Under the pieces are notes generated by a model that ran no database searches, had not been told where the DNA came from, and was given only the letters and a program-made list of their open reading frames with translations. A program made the position numbers and the translations under genes. A DNA stretch of 64,000 bases from Pseudoips prasinana (Eukaryota > Arthropoda > Insecta > Lepidoptera > Nolidae): assembly GCA_951640165.1 (NCBI GenBank), contig OX621265.1:18675001-18739000 (forward strand), read 5' to 3'. Below are positions 32,486 to 42,400 of this stretch, piece by piece; the stretch's first letter is position 1, and every line of letters begins with the position of its first letter.

Positions 32486-33337
32486 ATGAGTTCCCAACGA
32501 TCACCGACTGGAAGTGACTTACTTAGATCGCGTAGTGAATCGCACCCAAACTTGGTATCCGATTCCAATAACGTCACAATAAGAAATAAGCGGAAAGAAA
32601 CGGATGACAATAATCATATAACCGAACAATTGAAAAACTTGGGTGATCAAATGTCACTAGTTTTGGCTTCAATAAAATCTATGGAGAAAAAACAAAATGA
32701 ATTCATGGAAAAAATTTCTTCAGAAATTAATTTAATAAATGACAAGGTCAATACGAATACACATGCTATACAAATACTACAAGAAAAAGAGAAACAAACT
32801 GAGGAAAACGTTGAGTCCATAAAAACCGATATTGAGAAACTTAAAATGAAGCCACTACCGATATTCGAACCTATTTCCAGGTCCAGTGCGACGGAATCTA
32901 TACTCACTGAGATTAGCGAACGAGACTTGAGAAGCAAGAATATTGTTATAATTGGCATACCTGAACCGAAGTCAACGGATAAAGAAGACAGAAAGAAAAA
33001 TGAGAAATATGAAGTACACAAAATATTAAAGAAAATCGATTCCAACTGCCCGGAACCCAAATTAATCATACGCCTTGGAAAATATAGCACAAACAAAAAC
33101 CGCCCATTAAAAGTATGTTTTGAATCTACACTAATGGCTAAGATTATCTTACGCAACAAAAACCAGTTGAACGATGACAACATTAAAATATATTCCGATC
33201 AAACACCACAACAGAAACAATATCTGAAAGAAATAACAGAAGAACTTAAACGAAAACAAGAAAATGGAAACAAAAACTTAGTCATCAAATATATTAAAGG
33301 TATACCCAAAATAATTGATCCACTAGCAAAAAACTAA
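32486..33337 (+). CDS. ORF1 (Gag-like RNA-binding protein) of a young Jockey/CR1-like LINE
   Basis: The likely start is ATG at 32486 (MSSQRSPTGS). An in-frame ATG at 32417 would add 23 residues. The 283-residue product has a polar N-terminus, a heptad-rich coiled coil (about residues 45-125), then an RRM-like domain (SKNIVIIGIPEP and KPLKV-like strands) and a basic C-terminus. No zinc knuckle. LINE ORF1p coats its RNA as a chaperone. The stop TAA (33335-33337) directly follows the slippery heptamer A_AAA_AAC, and ORF2 is open in the -1 frame. Confidence 0.85.
   Translation: MSSQRSPTGSDLLRSRSESHPNLVSDSNNVTIRNKRKETDDNNHITEQLKNLGDQMSLVLASIKSMEKKQNEFMEKISSEINLINDKVNTNTHAIQILQEKEKQTEENVESIKTDIEKLKMKPLPIFEPISRSSATESILTEISERDLRSKNIVIIGIPEPKSTDKEDRKKNEKYEVHKILKKIDSNCPEPKLIIRLGKYSTNKNRPLKVCFESTLMAKIILRNKNQLNDDNIKIYSDQTPQQKQYLKEITEELKRKQENGNKNLVIKYIKGIPKIIDPLAKN
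33328..33334 (+). promoter_or_regulatory. Candidate -1 ribosomal frameshift site A_AAA_AAC
   Basis: In the ORF1 frame the codons are GCA AAA AAC TAA, so the heptamer A AAA AAC has the canonical X_XXY_YYZ phase and touches the stop. The -1 frame after it (CTA ATT ACC ...) is the ORF2 frame, open from 33319 on. ORF2 has no ATG before the endonuclease domain. A perfect palindrome (ATATTTCATATGAAATAT) lies about 45 nt downstream, farther than usual for a stimulatory structure. Confidence 0.5.
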
Positions 33338-35208
33338 TTACCTCCCAAACCAATTTAAAAAGCCAGCTTTCCATAGATAATATTTCATATGAAATATACA
33401 ACCAGTATGATAATGTTGTGACACATAAAAATTCTATTAGATTTTTGTACGCGAATGTCCGCAGCATTATAAAACCTAATAAATTAGATGAGCTACGGTG
33501 CATCGTGCAATCTTTTAAACATCCTCTTCATATTATTATCTTAAGTGAGACTTGGATTAAAAGTGCCGATGAGGCTAAACGAACTGTGATTTCTGGGTAC
33601 ACACACTATTTCAGCTACAGACCCAATACAAGAGGAGGCGGAGTGTCAATATTTGCTCTTAATAATCTAAAACACTTTGAAATTGAAGAGCGCTGTTTGG
33701 ATGACAACCACTATCTGTGGATACACATGGACAATTACTGCTTAGACATTGGGGCTATTTATAGAAAACCAGAGAGTACAAATACAAAAAAGTTTTTTGA
33801 GACATATGATAACCAGTTACAAAGAACTAAAAGGTGTGTAATTTTTGGAGACTTCAATCTCAACTTGCTAAATCAAGATCGTACAGTTAGTACTTACAAA
33901 GACATTTTAGAAGAAAGTGGATACCGAATTTTAAACAATATTGACCATAAGTACTGCACGCGTGAAACAGCCACTACTAAAACTATAATTGACCATGTGT
34001 GCACAAATTTGAAAAATGTCAAATTCCATTTAGGCATTATTGAATCACCCATGTCAGACCATAAACAAATATACTTTGAAATAGAACGACAAACTCATAG
34101 ATCTCCAGTAAAAGTAGCATATGAAGCTATAAACTATGATATGTTTTACATGGTTATGGCCGAAAATAGTAGTGATAATGACAAATATGAAGTACTCGAA
34201 GATAAATTATTATCCAGTATAAGGAAAAGTAAAACTAAGAAATTTAAAATCCTAAACCCACCTAGACAAGAATGGATAAATATAAATATTATACAGGAAA
34301 TAAACCAAAGAAACATACTGTGGAAAAAACATAAGAATAATCCAAATGATGACCTGAAAAAGAAAGACTTCATAGAAAAACGAAACGAGGTATCGGGAAA
34401 AATACAAGAAATGAAATCTCAGTATTACTACAAGGCTTTTAGTGAATGTAAAAACAAACCCAAAAAAATGTGGGGCCTAATAAATAACCTCTCCAACAAC
34501 AAGAATAGAGAAGCTGTTGTACTCACAAGGCTGAAAACTGAAACCGGCATCATTAATGGTGAGAAACAAATTGGTAACCATTTTAACGACTATTTTTCTA
34601 ATATTGGTATGGTATTAGCAAACCAGATCCCTAGTCGCTACCACAATAGTCTAACTCACACTGATCAGTCATACATAGCAAACGATCTAAAGATGACATA
34701 TTTTAAACCTACAACCGTACGTGAAATAGGCAACATTATCAAAAATCTCGACAAAAACACTAGCTCAGGATTAGATGGCGTCACCACCAAATCACTCAAA
34801 TGTGCTGCACCATTAATATCAGAGGAACTATCTAAATGTATAAATTTAAACCTGCATCAAGGAACTTTTCCAGATAATCTTAAAATAGCCAAGGTAACTC
34901 CGATTCATAAGTCCGGAAGTAAGATGGATCCAAATAATTACCGCCCTATCTCCGTTCTCCCTATTTTGTCAAAGGTATACGAACGAGTGTTACATTCTCG
35001 TCTTGAAGAATTCCTAAGCAAACAAAACTTTTTGTACGTAAAGCAATATGGTTTTAGACAACAATCAAACACCACTTCCGCAACAATCGACCTTGTAACG
35101 AAACTAAAAACTAATATCGACAAAAAACAGGTTGCATTGGGTGTATTTATTGACCTGAAAAAGGCTTTTGACACTATAAGCCATAATTTGCTACTAAAAA
35201 AAGCTTAA
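33334..35208 (+). CDS. ORF2 of the young LINE: AP endonuclease and first half of RT
   Basis: The frame is open from 33319; the first recognisable residues are NSIRFLYANVRSIIKPNKLD at about 33430. Endonuclease motifs: ANVRSI, LSETW, YRP-like GAIYRKPES, CVIFGDFNLNLL and SDHKQI (catalytic H). RT motifs follow: NNYRPISVLPILSKVYERVL, YGFRQQSNT, GVFIDLKKAFDTISHNLL. A frameshift (A run at about 35196-35202) then ends it at TAA 35206. The remainder continues in 35210-36259. One base is the only defect I see between the two parts. Confidence 0.88.
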   Translation, partial: LITSQTNLKSQLSIDNISYEIYNQYDNVVTHKNSIRFLYANVRSIIKPNKLDELRCIVQSFKHPLHIIILSETWIKSADEAKRTVISGYTHYFSYRPNTRGGGVSIFALNNLKHFEIEERCLDDNHYLWIHMDNYCLDIGAIYRKPESTNTKKFFETYDNQLQRTKRCVIFGDFNLNLLNQDRTVSTYKDILEESGYRILNNIDHKYCTRETATTKTIIDHVCTNLKNVKFHLGIIESPMSDHKQIYFEIERQTHRSPVKVAYEAINYDMFYMVMAENSSDNDKYEVLEDKLLSSIRKSKTKKFKILNPPRQEWININIIQEINQRNILWKKHKNNPNDDLKKKDFIEKRNEVSGKIQEMKSQYYYKAFSECKNKPKKMWGLINNLSNNKNREAVVLTRLKTETGIINGEKQIGNHFNDYFSNIGMVLANQIPSRYHNSLTHTDQSYIANDLKMTYFKPTTVREIGNIIKNLDKNTSSGLDGVTTKSLKCAAPLISEELSKCINLNLHQGTFPDNLKIAKVTPIHKSGSKMDPNNYRPISVLPILSKVYERVLHSRLEEFLSKQNFLYVKQYGFRQQSNTTSATIDLVTKLKTNIDKKQVALGVFIDLKKAFDTISHNLLLKKA

Positions 35209-35209
35209 A

Positions 35210-36259
35210 ATGATCGGAATCGATGGAACTGCTCACGAAATATTAAAATCCTATTTATCAAATCGTTGCCAAGTAGTTAAAATCGGACAAATACAAAGTG
35301 ATCCGAAGGCTGTCACCTACGGAATCCCACAAGGGTCAATATTAGGACCGCTTTTGTTCCTAATATATATAAATAGTATCCATAAACTTGACCTTAAGGG
35401 AGATTTAACCTTATATGCTGATGATACAGCCGTTTTCTATTTCGGAAATTCGATTGATTCTATAATTACAGATGTACAAAGTGACTTAGATCGATTAAAT
35501 GAGTGGTTCTTGTCAAATCTTCTCACAATAAATGTCTCTAAAACGAATTACATAATATTTTCTGCAAAAAATAAAAAAATCTGTCAACATTCGCCACTAA
35601 CAATAAATAATCATACAATAAAGAAAGTGGACTCTGAAAAATATCTGGGGCTGCATTTAGACAGTCACCTAACGTGGGCCCCACATATAGCAAAATTAAA
35701 AAATAAACTAACATCACTTACTGGACTAATACGAAGTATTGCCCGATGTATACCTCCAAAATTACGATATTACATATACAATTGTCTCATACAACCACAT
35801 ATAAATTACCTAGTAGAAGTATGGGGTACAAGTGCAAAAACAAATTTAGATATATTACAAATAGCTCAAAACAAATTGATTAAAACATTGTTCCACTTTG
35901 ACTTTACCACCCCAACTCAAATATTATATAAGAAAACAAAACTAATGAATATACTACAGACATATAAATATTATAATTGCATACTAATAAGAAAAATTTT
36001 AAATAAAGATATCCACACACAAATAACTTTTACTAAAAAACACCAAATTCAAAAAATCCGGTTAAGAAGTGCGAATGACATCAACTTACATAAATCACGA
36101 ACAAATTACGGGAAGAAGAGTATTTTGTATGAAGGAGCAAAGTTATACAATAACCTGCCAAAACCCATAAAGGAATCGAAAAGCATACAAACATTTAAGC
36201 GCTTGTTAAAATTCCATCTTATTAATAATGTTACAGCTACAAACATACTGTATGTATAA
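35210..36259 (+). CDS. ORF2 of the young LINE: second half of RT after a 1-bp frameshift
   Basis: Starts MIGIDGTAHEILKSYLSNRC, the direct continuation of the RT after KAFDTISHNLLLKK. It has YGIPQGSILGPLLFLIYI and the catalytic YADDTAVF, then thumb motifs (KYLGLHLDSHLTWAPHIAKL) and the C-terminus AKLYNNLPKPIKESKSIQTF to TAA. The catalytic aspartates are present. The 3' UTR runs through a (TA)n microsatellite to roughly 36500-36690. Confidence 0.88.
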   Translation: MIGIDGTAHEILKSYLSNRCQVVKIGQIQSDPKAVTYGIPQGSILGPLLFLIYINSIHKLDLKGDLTLYADDTAVFYFGNSIDSIITDVQSDLDRLNEWFLSNLLTINVSKTNYIIFSAKNKKICQHSPLTINNHTIKKVDSEKYLGLHLDSHLTWAPHIAKLKNKLTSLTGLIRSIARCIPPKLRYYIYNCLIQPHINYLVEVWGTSAKTNLDILQIAQNKLIKTLFHFDFTTPTQILYKKTKLMNILQTYKYYNCILIRKILNKDIHTQITFTKKHQIQKIRLRSANDINLHKSRTNYGKKSILYEGAKLYNNLPKPIKESKSIQTFKRLLKFHLINNVTATNILYV

Positions 36260-36279
36260 TTTAAACTAGATACATAAAA

Positions 36280-36319
<40 letters not shown>
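36280..36319. repeat. (TA)n microsatellite in LINE 3' UTR
   Basis: An A run passes into about 17 TA units directly after the ORF2 stop. The UTR then continues with GCAAAGCCGAGCGCTGAGC and a late TAATAAATTAATG. Confidence 0.85.
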
Positions 36320-36320
<1 letters not shown>

Positions 36321-36689
36321 TTCTAAGCACTATTACAATATAATGTAAGTTACCTAGCTCATACATTAGTAGCAAAGCCGAGCGCTGAGCGTGGTACGCC
36401 CATGCCACATCTAGTTTTATTTAGTCCGTAAATACATGTTATGCAGCAATCAACGAGCCATACACCAGTTTTTGTTGATAGGATACCCCCTTTATTTGTA
36501 ATAAATTAATGTTTTGCAAAATTTTAAATAGATTTATATAAACATATTGTTTTGTATATGTTACATTAGAACTAGTTATATAATAGATTACTTAGATATA
36601 GAAATTAGTATTAAGCAACCGTCCGATTTAGAACTTAAGAATGTACTTTATTTTAATACGTGTTTCTCATATAAGTGAAATTGTTTCTT

Positions 36690-37068
36690 TTGAGAAAATA
36701 AATATCTTAAACCCGAAGAGGATCAGAGAACTGCCACTGATACGTATGAAAACAGTTTTAAAACTGTGGCTTATAGATAAGGTCTTCTACAACCTTACTG
36801 AATTCTTTGACCATAAGGAGTGAACTCATGATTATAATTATTGACATATTCTGATTATTGATTATTTATTTTTATATTACTATGATGGTCTTTTCTTATT
36901 ATTATGTATTAGATTATATTACAATAATTAATTATATAGCTATTAAGAATACATTTAAAAAAATATATTCGCATGTCTCTGTAGACAAAATGTGTGAATT
37001 TTAACCTTATGTAAATATCCTGTATGTACCACGTTTTTAAGCGAAATAAATACTTACTTACTTACTTA
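36690..37068 (+). pseudogene. Old Jockey-like LINE, segment 3 of 3 with (ACTT)n tail
   Basis: Reads LNPKRIRELPLIRMKTVLKL, WLIDKVFYNLTEFFDHKE and stop. This is the last piece expected after segment 2 (CIKVFN). A 3' UTR with AAATAAATACTTACTTAC ends in ACTT repeats at 37045-37068, a common Jockey/CR1 3' tail. With segments 1 and 2 it outlines one LINE, split by two later elements. Confidence 0.75.
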
Positions 37069-38184
37069 AAACCCTTCATCCATCTCATTTTTCGCCACAT
37101 TTCTGATAACGAAGTAGATTCATCAATACTATCACAAAAGGTATGCCAGCTCTGAGACTTTGATTGCCTCGTTAAACGTTGAGAATTTAAGGCGGTCTAA
37201 GTTGTTAGGAGAAGGATTTTGTCTAAATTCTTTAAGTGAGAGTCGACGTTCAGCCACTGCTCTTGTAAGTGACTGATTCCAATAAATTTTAGGTAAAAGA
37301 TTTTGGCTAGGGTATAGGCATATTTTTTTCCAGGGGATGTTCTGATCAGCAGCTATATTTATTTGTTCTAAAAAAGTAGTTATGCATTTCTTGAACGTTA
37401 TCAAAAACCCAATTTCCATATAAAAACTAATCCCTTAAAGTATTTTTATAATTACCCCAAGCAGCTCTTTTTATATTCCTTTTAATTATATAATGAAAAG
37501 AATCGTTTACCCTAAAAGTTATCTTCAAAATTAAATGGTCGCTCCCTAAATTTTCATTGGTTACATTCCAAATAGAGTTTATCGTAATATCCGTAGAACA
37601 AAAAGAGATGTCTGGTGAGGTCTGTTGAAGAAAGCCATTTACTTGTTTAACCCTAGTAGGCCTACCATCCTTAAGTGAAATATAACCATTTTCTAAAGAG
37701 CTATCAAATAATTGGTTGCCTCTTGCATCTGTTCTGTTGGACCAGTTACTGTGGTGACCATTAAAATCACCAGCTATAAAAGTTTTAGAAGATAAGAGTG
37801 TAAATATTAAATCCCAATCTGATTTTGAAACACGAGCAGATGATGTGCAATAAACTGATATTATATTATTTATCAACTTAAAATTTAAAATCCTGATGCC
37901 AATGATCTCAATGCCAGAGTTGCTGACAGAAGTTAAAGTTATATGAGCCCTTAGAGATTTATGGCACATAATTGCCACACCTCCACAACCATTCTACCGG
38001 TCCTGTCTATAAATGTTATATCCGTCAAATTCATTCCCGAATCAGGTTCTAGCCATGTATCGCTCAATATTGCAATATGTATTTTTTCTCTATTAAGAAA
38101 GATATCGAAATCAGCTAGTTTCGGTCTCAAGCTTTGGGCATTGCACTGTGCTATGTTAATGTTATAAAAATAGTTGCTAGCCAT
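37069..38184 (-). pseudogene. ORF2 start (endonuclease) of a second Jockey-like LINE, 3'-truncated
   Basis: From ATG at 38184: NINIAQCNAQSLRPKLADFD, IAILSDTWLEPDSGMNLTDI, a frameshift near 37970, then MCHKSLRAHI, KTFIAGDFNGHHSNWSN, SPDISFCSTD and LGSDHLILKI (catalytic SDH). After another frameshift, SLSEMWRKMRWMKGF closes the linker. The RT is absent, cut at 37068 by the tail of the neighbouring LINE. The ORF2 ATG overlaps the ORF1 stop in ATGGCTAG. Confidence 0.85.
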
Positions 38185-38425
38185 TTTTAAAACTATTATA
38201 AAGTTTAGACACGTTACCTCCCTCTAATAGAGACTCAATAAAGTATTTAGATACCTGTTCAACTATGTACTGCAAACACAAACATACTTTTTCTTCAAAA
38301 GCTCTCTTTGATATAATTATTTCTTTAATTTTATGATAAAACCTGGTGATTCTTGAGACAATTCCTTTATTATCTGACAACTCTTCTAGTGTGGATGAAC
38401 TTGACTCTTGACTCTCTTGAATCAA
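38177..38425 (-). pseudogene. C-terminal part of ORF1 of the second Jockey-like LINE
   Basis: Reads SDNKGIVSRITRFYHKIKEI, SKRAFEEKVCLCLQYIVEQV, SKYFIESLLEGGNVSKLYNS and ends FKNG at TAG 38179-38177, overlapping the ORF2 start. It is cut off from the rest of ORF1 by a nested LINE end at 38428-38990. Confidence 0.75.
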
Positions 38426-38427
38426 AT

Positions 38428-38992
38428 CAAATCAAATCCTTTATTTCATTTCATTTTGGGTAATACATGATAACAAAAAACAATTAAAGTTCCACCAAAA
38501 TCTGCCTAACAAGACATATGAAAATTATTTAAATACATTTTTATTATTGCGCACATACATACAAATTCATTATTATCAACATCATATCATATCATCCATT
38601 TAATTTAAATTAATCTCTAAGATGTTGTCACTACTTAAAACAATAATAATAAAATGTCAATAATTAGGTACTAAAATTATATAATTAAATGTCCAAATTA
38701 ATTAAAATAAATTATTATCGGTTAGAAATTCATTAATGCTGTAATAACTTTTAGAAATCAAAACCTTTTTCATTTTTGTTTTAAGAAAACTTGTAGTACG
38801 AGTCTTCATAAATTCTGGTATTTTATTATAAATCTTTGGAGCAATACAAAGCAAACTTTTCGCCATTAGACTGGTTTTTGCACTTTGCACATAGAGTTTG
38901 TTGTTATTATTGTAATTTTTGCGTCTATTTCGTTTAACAACATCAGACACGCGTTGAAATAACTGTGGATTACTGTGAACAAACAATGCAAC
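38428..38992 (-). mobile_element. Nested LINE 3' fragment with (ATTTG)n tail
   Basis: Frame 38702-38986 reads NPQLFQRVSDVVKRNRRKNY, KSLLCIAPKIYNKIPEFMKT and KKVLISKSYYSINEFLTDNN, a Jockey/CR1 C-terminus. The 3' UTR ends in GATTTGATTTGATTTGATT at 38423-38440. It was inserted into ORF1 of the second LINE in the same orientation. Confidence 0.82.
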
Positions 38993-40274
38993 CTCTAGTA
39001 TGTAAAGAGTTTACTATGAAAATTAGAGAGATTTTCGTAGTATGAATTTCTTCTGTATTGTCGTCTATGTTTGTGTTGTAATTATTTATTTTGTTTCCTT
39101 CTTTCTTGCTATCCATGATAGCTTTTCCTCTCTTTCTCCCCGAAGTCGGACTTTCTTCTCTACTTTTTGCTTGAACAGGTGCCAAGGGTTGAGTTGTTCT
39201 GCTACCTGATACCAGTATATCCTTATAAGTAGAGGCTACAGTCATAGCAGGACCGTCACTTACGAATAGATTATCAGAGTCAATAGGGTTGTTAAGTCTT
39301 TCCGACACATTACTTTGTCTAATTAAGCTCCAAGCTTTTTTATAAGTGCAGTTATTCTGGCTCATAATCTTCTTAATGCGCTTTTCACTCACAAACGATG
39401 GACATTTTTTTATCTAAGGCCATATGTGAACCTTTACATTTGATACATACATATTGTCTTACCTCGCAATTTTCATGATCAAGCCCGCACTTGGGACATC
39501 TTATTTTATTGGTAGGACAAAATTTTCTCATATGTCCAAACTTCCAACATCCCGATCACTGAGTAACGGGGAAAAAGTAGGGTTCCACTTTAAACCGGCA
39601 CCCGTACCCATATACATATGCTGGTAACATATTACTTTTTTTGTAAGTCGTGCCGCAGTGCTGTCCACCCACTTTCCATCATCGGCCAAACGTTTCAGTC
39701 TTCTCATAGCAATAATGTTATATTCACATTTCAATTCTTTAATTGCTTCATTCTCTTCTAAGTCTAGATCCACATCTCTTACTACTCCATAACTCAAGGT
39801 CACCTCATCGGTACATAGGCATCTGTATTCCTCACTATTAAACTTTTGGCAGTTAAAAAGTTTATTTGCATCTTCTTTATCTAGGAAGGTTATGTTGACT
39901 TTATAGGCACTTTTATATTTTATTTTTAAAATATTATTAAACTGCTCACTTTGTAGAAGTTTTGCCATGCCAAACTGTTTGGGTAATATTTGCTTAGACG
40001 ATAAGGTTACTTCAAAACCTTCGTTGTTTTCTATAATTTCCTTATTGGCAGAAAAACTACGTGCTAGTCGCTTTGGATCTCTCATAACAGTGATGAAGTT
40101 ATCTTCATCCTTCCTTTTCACCGACTTTCTTTCACTTTCTTCAACATTCATCTCTTCGACAAATTGTTGACTTTGCTCCACGCTCACCGCTTCATTGTTA
40201 TTTCGTTGTTCACTTACTTCACTTTCTTGATCTATAAAATCTTCCACACTTGGAGATCTATTAAAACTAGCCAT
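38993..40274 (-). pseudogene. Gag-like ORF1 (N-terminal and zinc-knuckle parts) of the second Jockey-like LINE
   Basis: Likely start MASFNRSPSVEDFI at about 40274. The N-terminal acidic region is followed by QFGMAKLLQSEQFNNILKIK, YKVNITFLDKEDANKLF and KCEYNIIAMRRLKRLADDGK, the Jockey Gag domain. A frameshift near 39560 leads into zinc knuckles (CWKFGHMRKFC, CPKCGLDHENC, CIKCKGSHM), then MSEKRIKKIMSQNNCTYKKA and a Ser/Arg-rich stretch. These bind the element's RNA. ORF1 is broken by the frameshift, stops and a nested LINE. Confidence 0.82.
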
Positions 40275-40399
40275 TATCGCGATTAAAAAACAACAAGTGG
40301 GTAGTTGCAAAAAATATAGCTGTAAAATTGTTCCCTGTTGGAATGCTAGCATAGACAACCTTTTAATCTTGTCTCTTTCATAGACCACGAGCCGAAAAT

Positions 40400-41090
40400 A
40401 CATCGGCCACCCGTGGATGTGTCTTTTCGCCACAGAAGATTTGCCTCGCTCTGGTAGGCCATCAACGTCTGCAATTGAAGTTAACATCGCAAAAGTGAAG
40501 GAAATAGTGACTGAAAATCGTCATTCAACTTTGAGAGAGATAGCCGCCGAACTTTTTGTATCTCACGAGTCGATTCGTACCATTTTAACTAATCATTTGG
40601 GTAGAAACATGTTGCCGCTCGGCTAGTGCCAAAATACCATATCTAATTATATTTCGTCGCTGCATTCTCGAGATTTTCATATTACTCAGGCATATCTTCG
40701 GATGCAGCGACTTATATAATTATGGCCAAACTTCACTTAAGGTAAGTTTGTTTAACCTTTAATTTTCTTCAAAATATCAATCGCTTGAGAGTCACCAAGG
40801 ACATGCTAGAGCGAGTCAATTCTGATTTAAAATTCATGAAACGCATTGTAACTGGTGACGAGACGTGGGTTTACGAGTTTTACATACAAACTAGTCAACA
40901 AGTTTCGGAGTGGCGCCTTCCAACTGAACAGAAAACGACAAAACTACGCCAAAGTCGATTAAAAGTCAAAGTCATGTTGACTGTTTTCTTTGACTATCAC
41001 GGTGTTGTACACTCGGAATTCTTGCCAGAAGGTCAAACGGTAAATAAAGAATTTTAATTGAGCGTTATGCGGTATTTATGAGAGCAAAGG
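40400..41090 (+). pseudogene. Mariner transposase remnant (Tc1/mariner)
   Basis: The first part reads EDLPRSGRPSTS, KVKEIVTENRHSTLREIAAE and SHESIRTILTNHLG, the helix-turn-helix DNA-binding domain. After a roughly 110-bp interruption: NFLQNINRLRVTKDMLERVN, VTGDETWVYEF (first catalytic Asp), SEWRLP and TVFFDYHGVVHSEFLPEGQT (second Asp). A broken LSVMRYL follows, and the third catalytic Asp is missing. No TIRs were recognised. Confidence 0.88.
40642..40722. mobile_element. Tiny inverted-repeat element inside the mariner remnant
   Basis: GTCGCTGCAT and ATGCAGCGAC, with AT-rich extensions (TAATTATAT / ATATAATTA), flank about 35 bp. Together they span about 80 bp exactly where the transposase frame is broken. 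Confidence 0.6.
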
Positions 41091-41302
41091 TCATTGGGCA
41101 TAACTGACCCCTTTTTGCGAAGAGTGGCGGACATTAACCAAAAACTAATATGATTTTCATTTCATTGCATATAGTTATTTTATTAAAAATCGATGGAGAA
41201 AAATGTACCTACAGAATTGTTTAAAAAAACAAATATTTTGTGTATTATTTATCTTTTCCCAGTACTTTCTTAACAGAGTAGTATATAAGTGTAATATTAT
41301 TA

Positions 41303-41575
41303 TTGACGGTCCTGTTGGCGTGTTTGGCAAATGCTTGCTTTTCACGCCGGAGGTCATGGGTTCGATTCCCATCCAGGATAGATATTTGTGTGCATGAACA
41401 TGTCTGTTTGTCCTGAGTCTGGGTGTAATTTATCTATATAAGTATGTATTTACAAAAGAAATATAGTATATAATATGTTAGTATATCAGTTATCTGGTTT
41501 CCAAAGTACAAGTTCTGCTTAGTTTGGGATCAGATGGCCGTGTGTGAAGAATGTCCCAGGATATTATTATTAAGT
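41303..41575 (+). mobile_element. tRNA-derived SINE type C, complete copy
   Basis: GTTGGCGTGTTTGGCAAATG and GGGTTCGATTCCCATCC (B box), body with TGTCTGTTTGTCCTGAGTCT, tail TTAGTTTGGGATCAGATGGC and ATATTATTATT. Other copies, mostly reversed, are at 54418, 56620, 57226/57700 and 62275. The 41576-42029 stretch to its right is AT-rich and shows nothing recognised. Confidence 0.82.
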
Positions 41576-42029
41576 TTTATTTGTTGGGTTTATGAACTAA
41601 ATCTTATAAACATCCTGCCTAATCAAATTTCCAAAATCGCAATAACGCATTAATCTTGAAATAAAACACGAGGTTTAATAAATAATATTTATTGGAACAA
41701 CTAAATTCATAAATAAACAAACAATAATATTTAGATAGCAGCATTACTGCACTCACTCTCAAAATAGGATATTTAAACAAATTATGAGTAAAATATTTAT
41801 GTTAATAGTCCATACTGCTCGCAACACTTTATTCTACACGATTAAACTACTTTAAAGTAATTACATATCTCTTTCTATTATAGCTCGTATGAAAAGGATG
41901 CCATACTTAGAATTGTCAACTCAGAAAAAGTGCTCACGCGCAGTTAGTCTACAAATTCTAACAATAATTTCCCATATACGCTGCCCTATTTGCTGTATGG
42001 CTGCCGGCAAAGAATATCATCACACCATC

Positions 42030-42290
42030 TCATCTCGTGTGGGGCATAGAAATCGTTCCGAGAGATTATCCACCAGCGTCTCTATATGTACAGACGCCAG
42101 CACATCCAGCTACCCCAATCTGCCAAATTCCTTTTATAGATTTCCAACTTTATCACATAAGCATAAGGTTCACTTTCAATTGGGGAAGTTTGACAGATTG
42201 GGGTAGCTTGATGAGCTGGTGTCTGTACAATGGCCATCATACTGCGATCGCCAACCCGTTTGCCAAGCGTGGCGCTTATGGCATATCCCT
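42030..42290 (+). repeat. Dispersed repeat (as 3060-3302) split by a 141-bp MITE
   Basis: Left part CATCTCATCTCGTGTGGGGC; right part ATACTGCGATCGCCAACCCG to GGCATATCCC. Both correspond to adjoining parts of 3060-3240, with the MITE between them. Confidence 0.65.
42088..42228 (+). mobile_element. 141-bp MITE, complete copy
   Basis: Same ends and arms as 25819-25959, again exactly 141 bp. The right arm has two changes near its end (GATGAGCTGGTGTCTGTAC). Confidence 0.88.
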
Positions 42291-42400
42291 ACAAATGATT
42301 GACACAAAGTGCTTTGTGGAGATGTTTTGGGCCTCCCGCCTTTGGTCACCAGTAACCTTCATTCGACTGACAAATTTGAGTCTATTTTTAACACTGACTC

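Noticed and set aside
32647..33183. 178-codon minus-strand frame opposite LINE ORF1
   Set aside because: Antisense shadow of a lysine-rich, AT-rich coding region; no recognisable domain.
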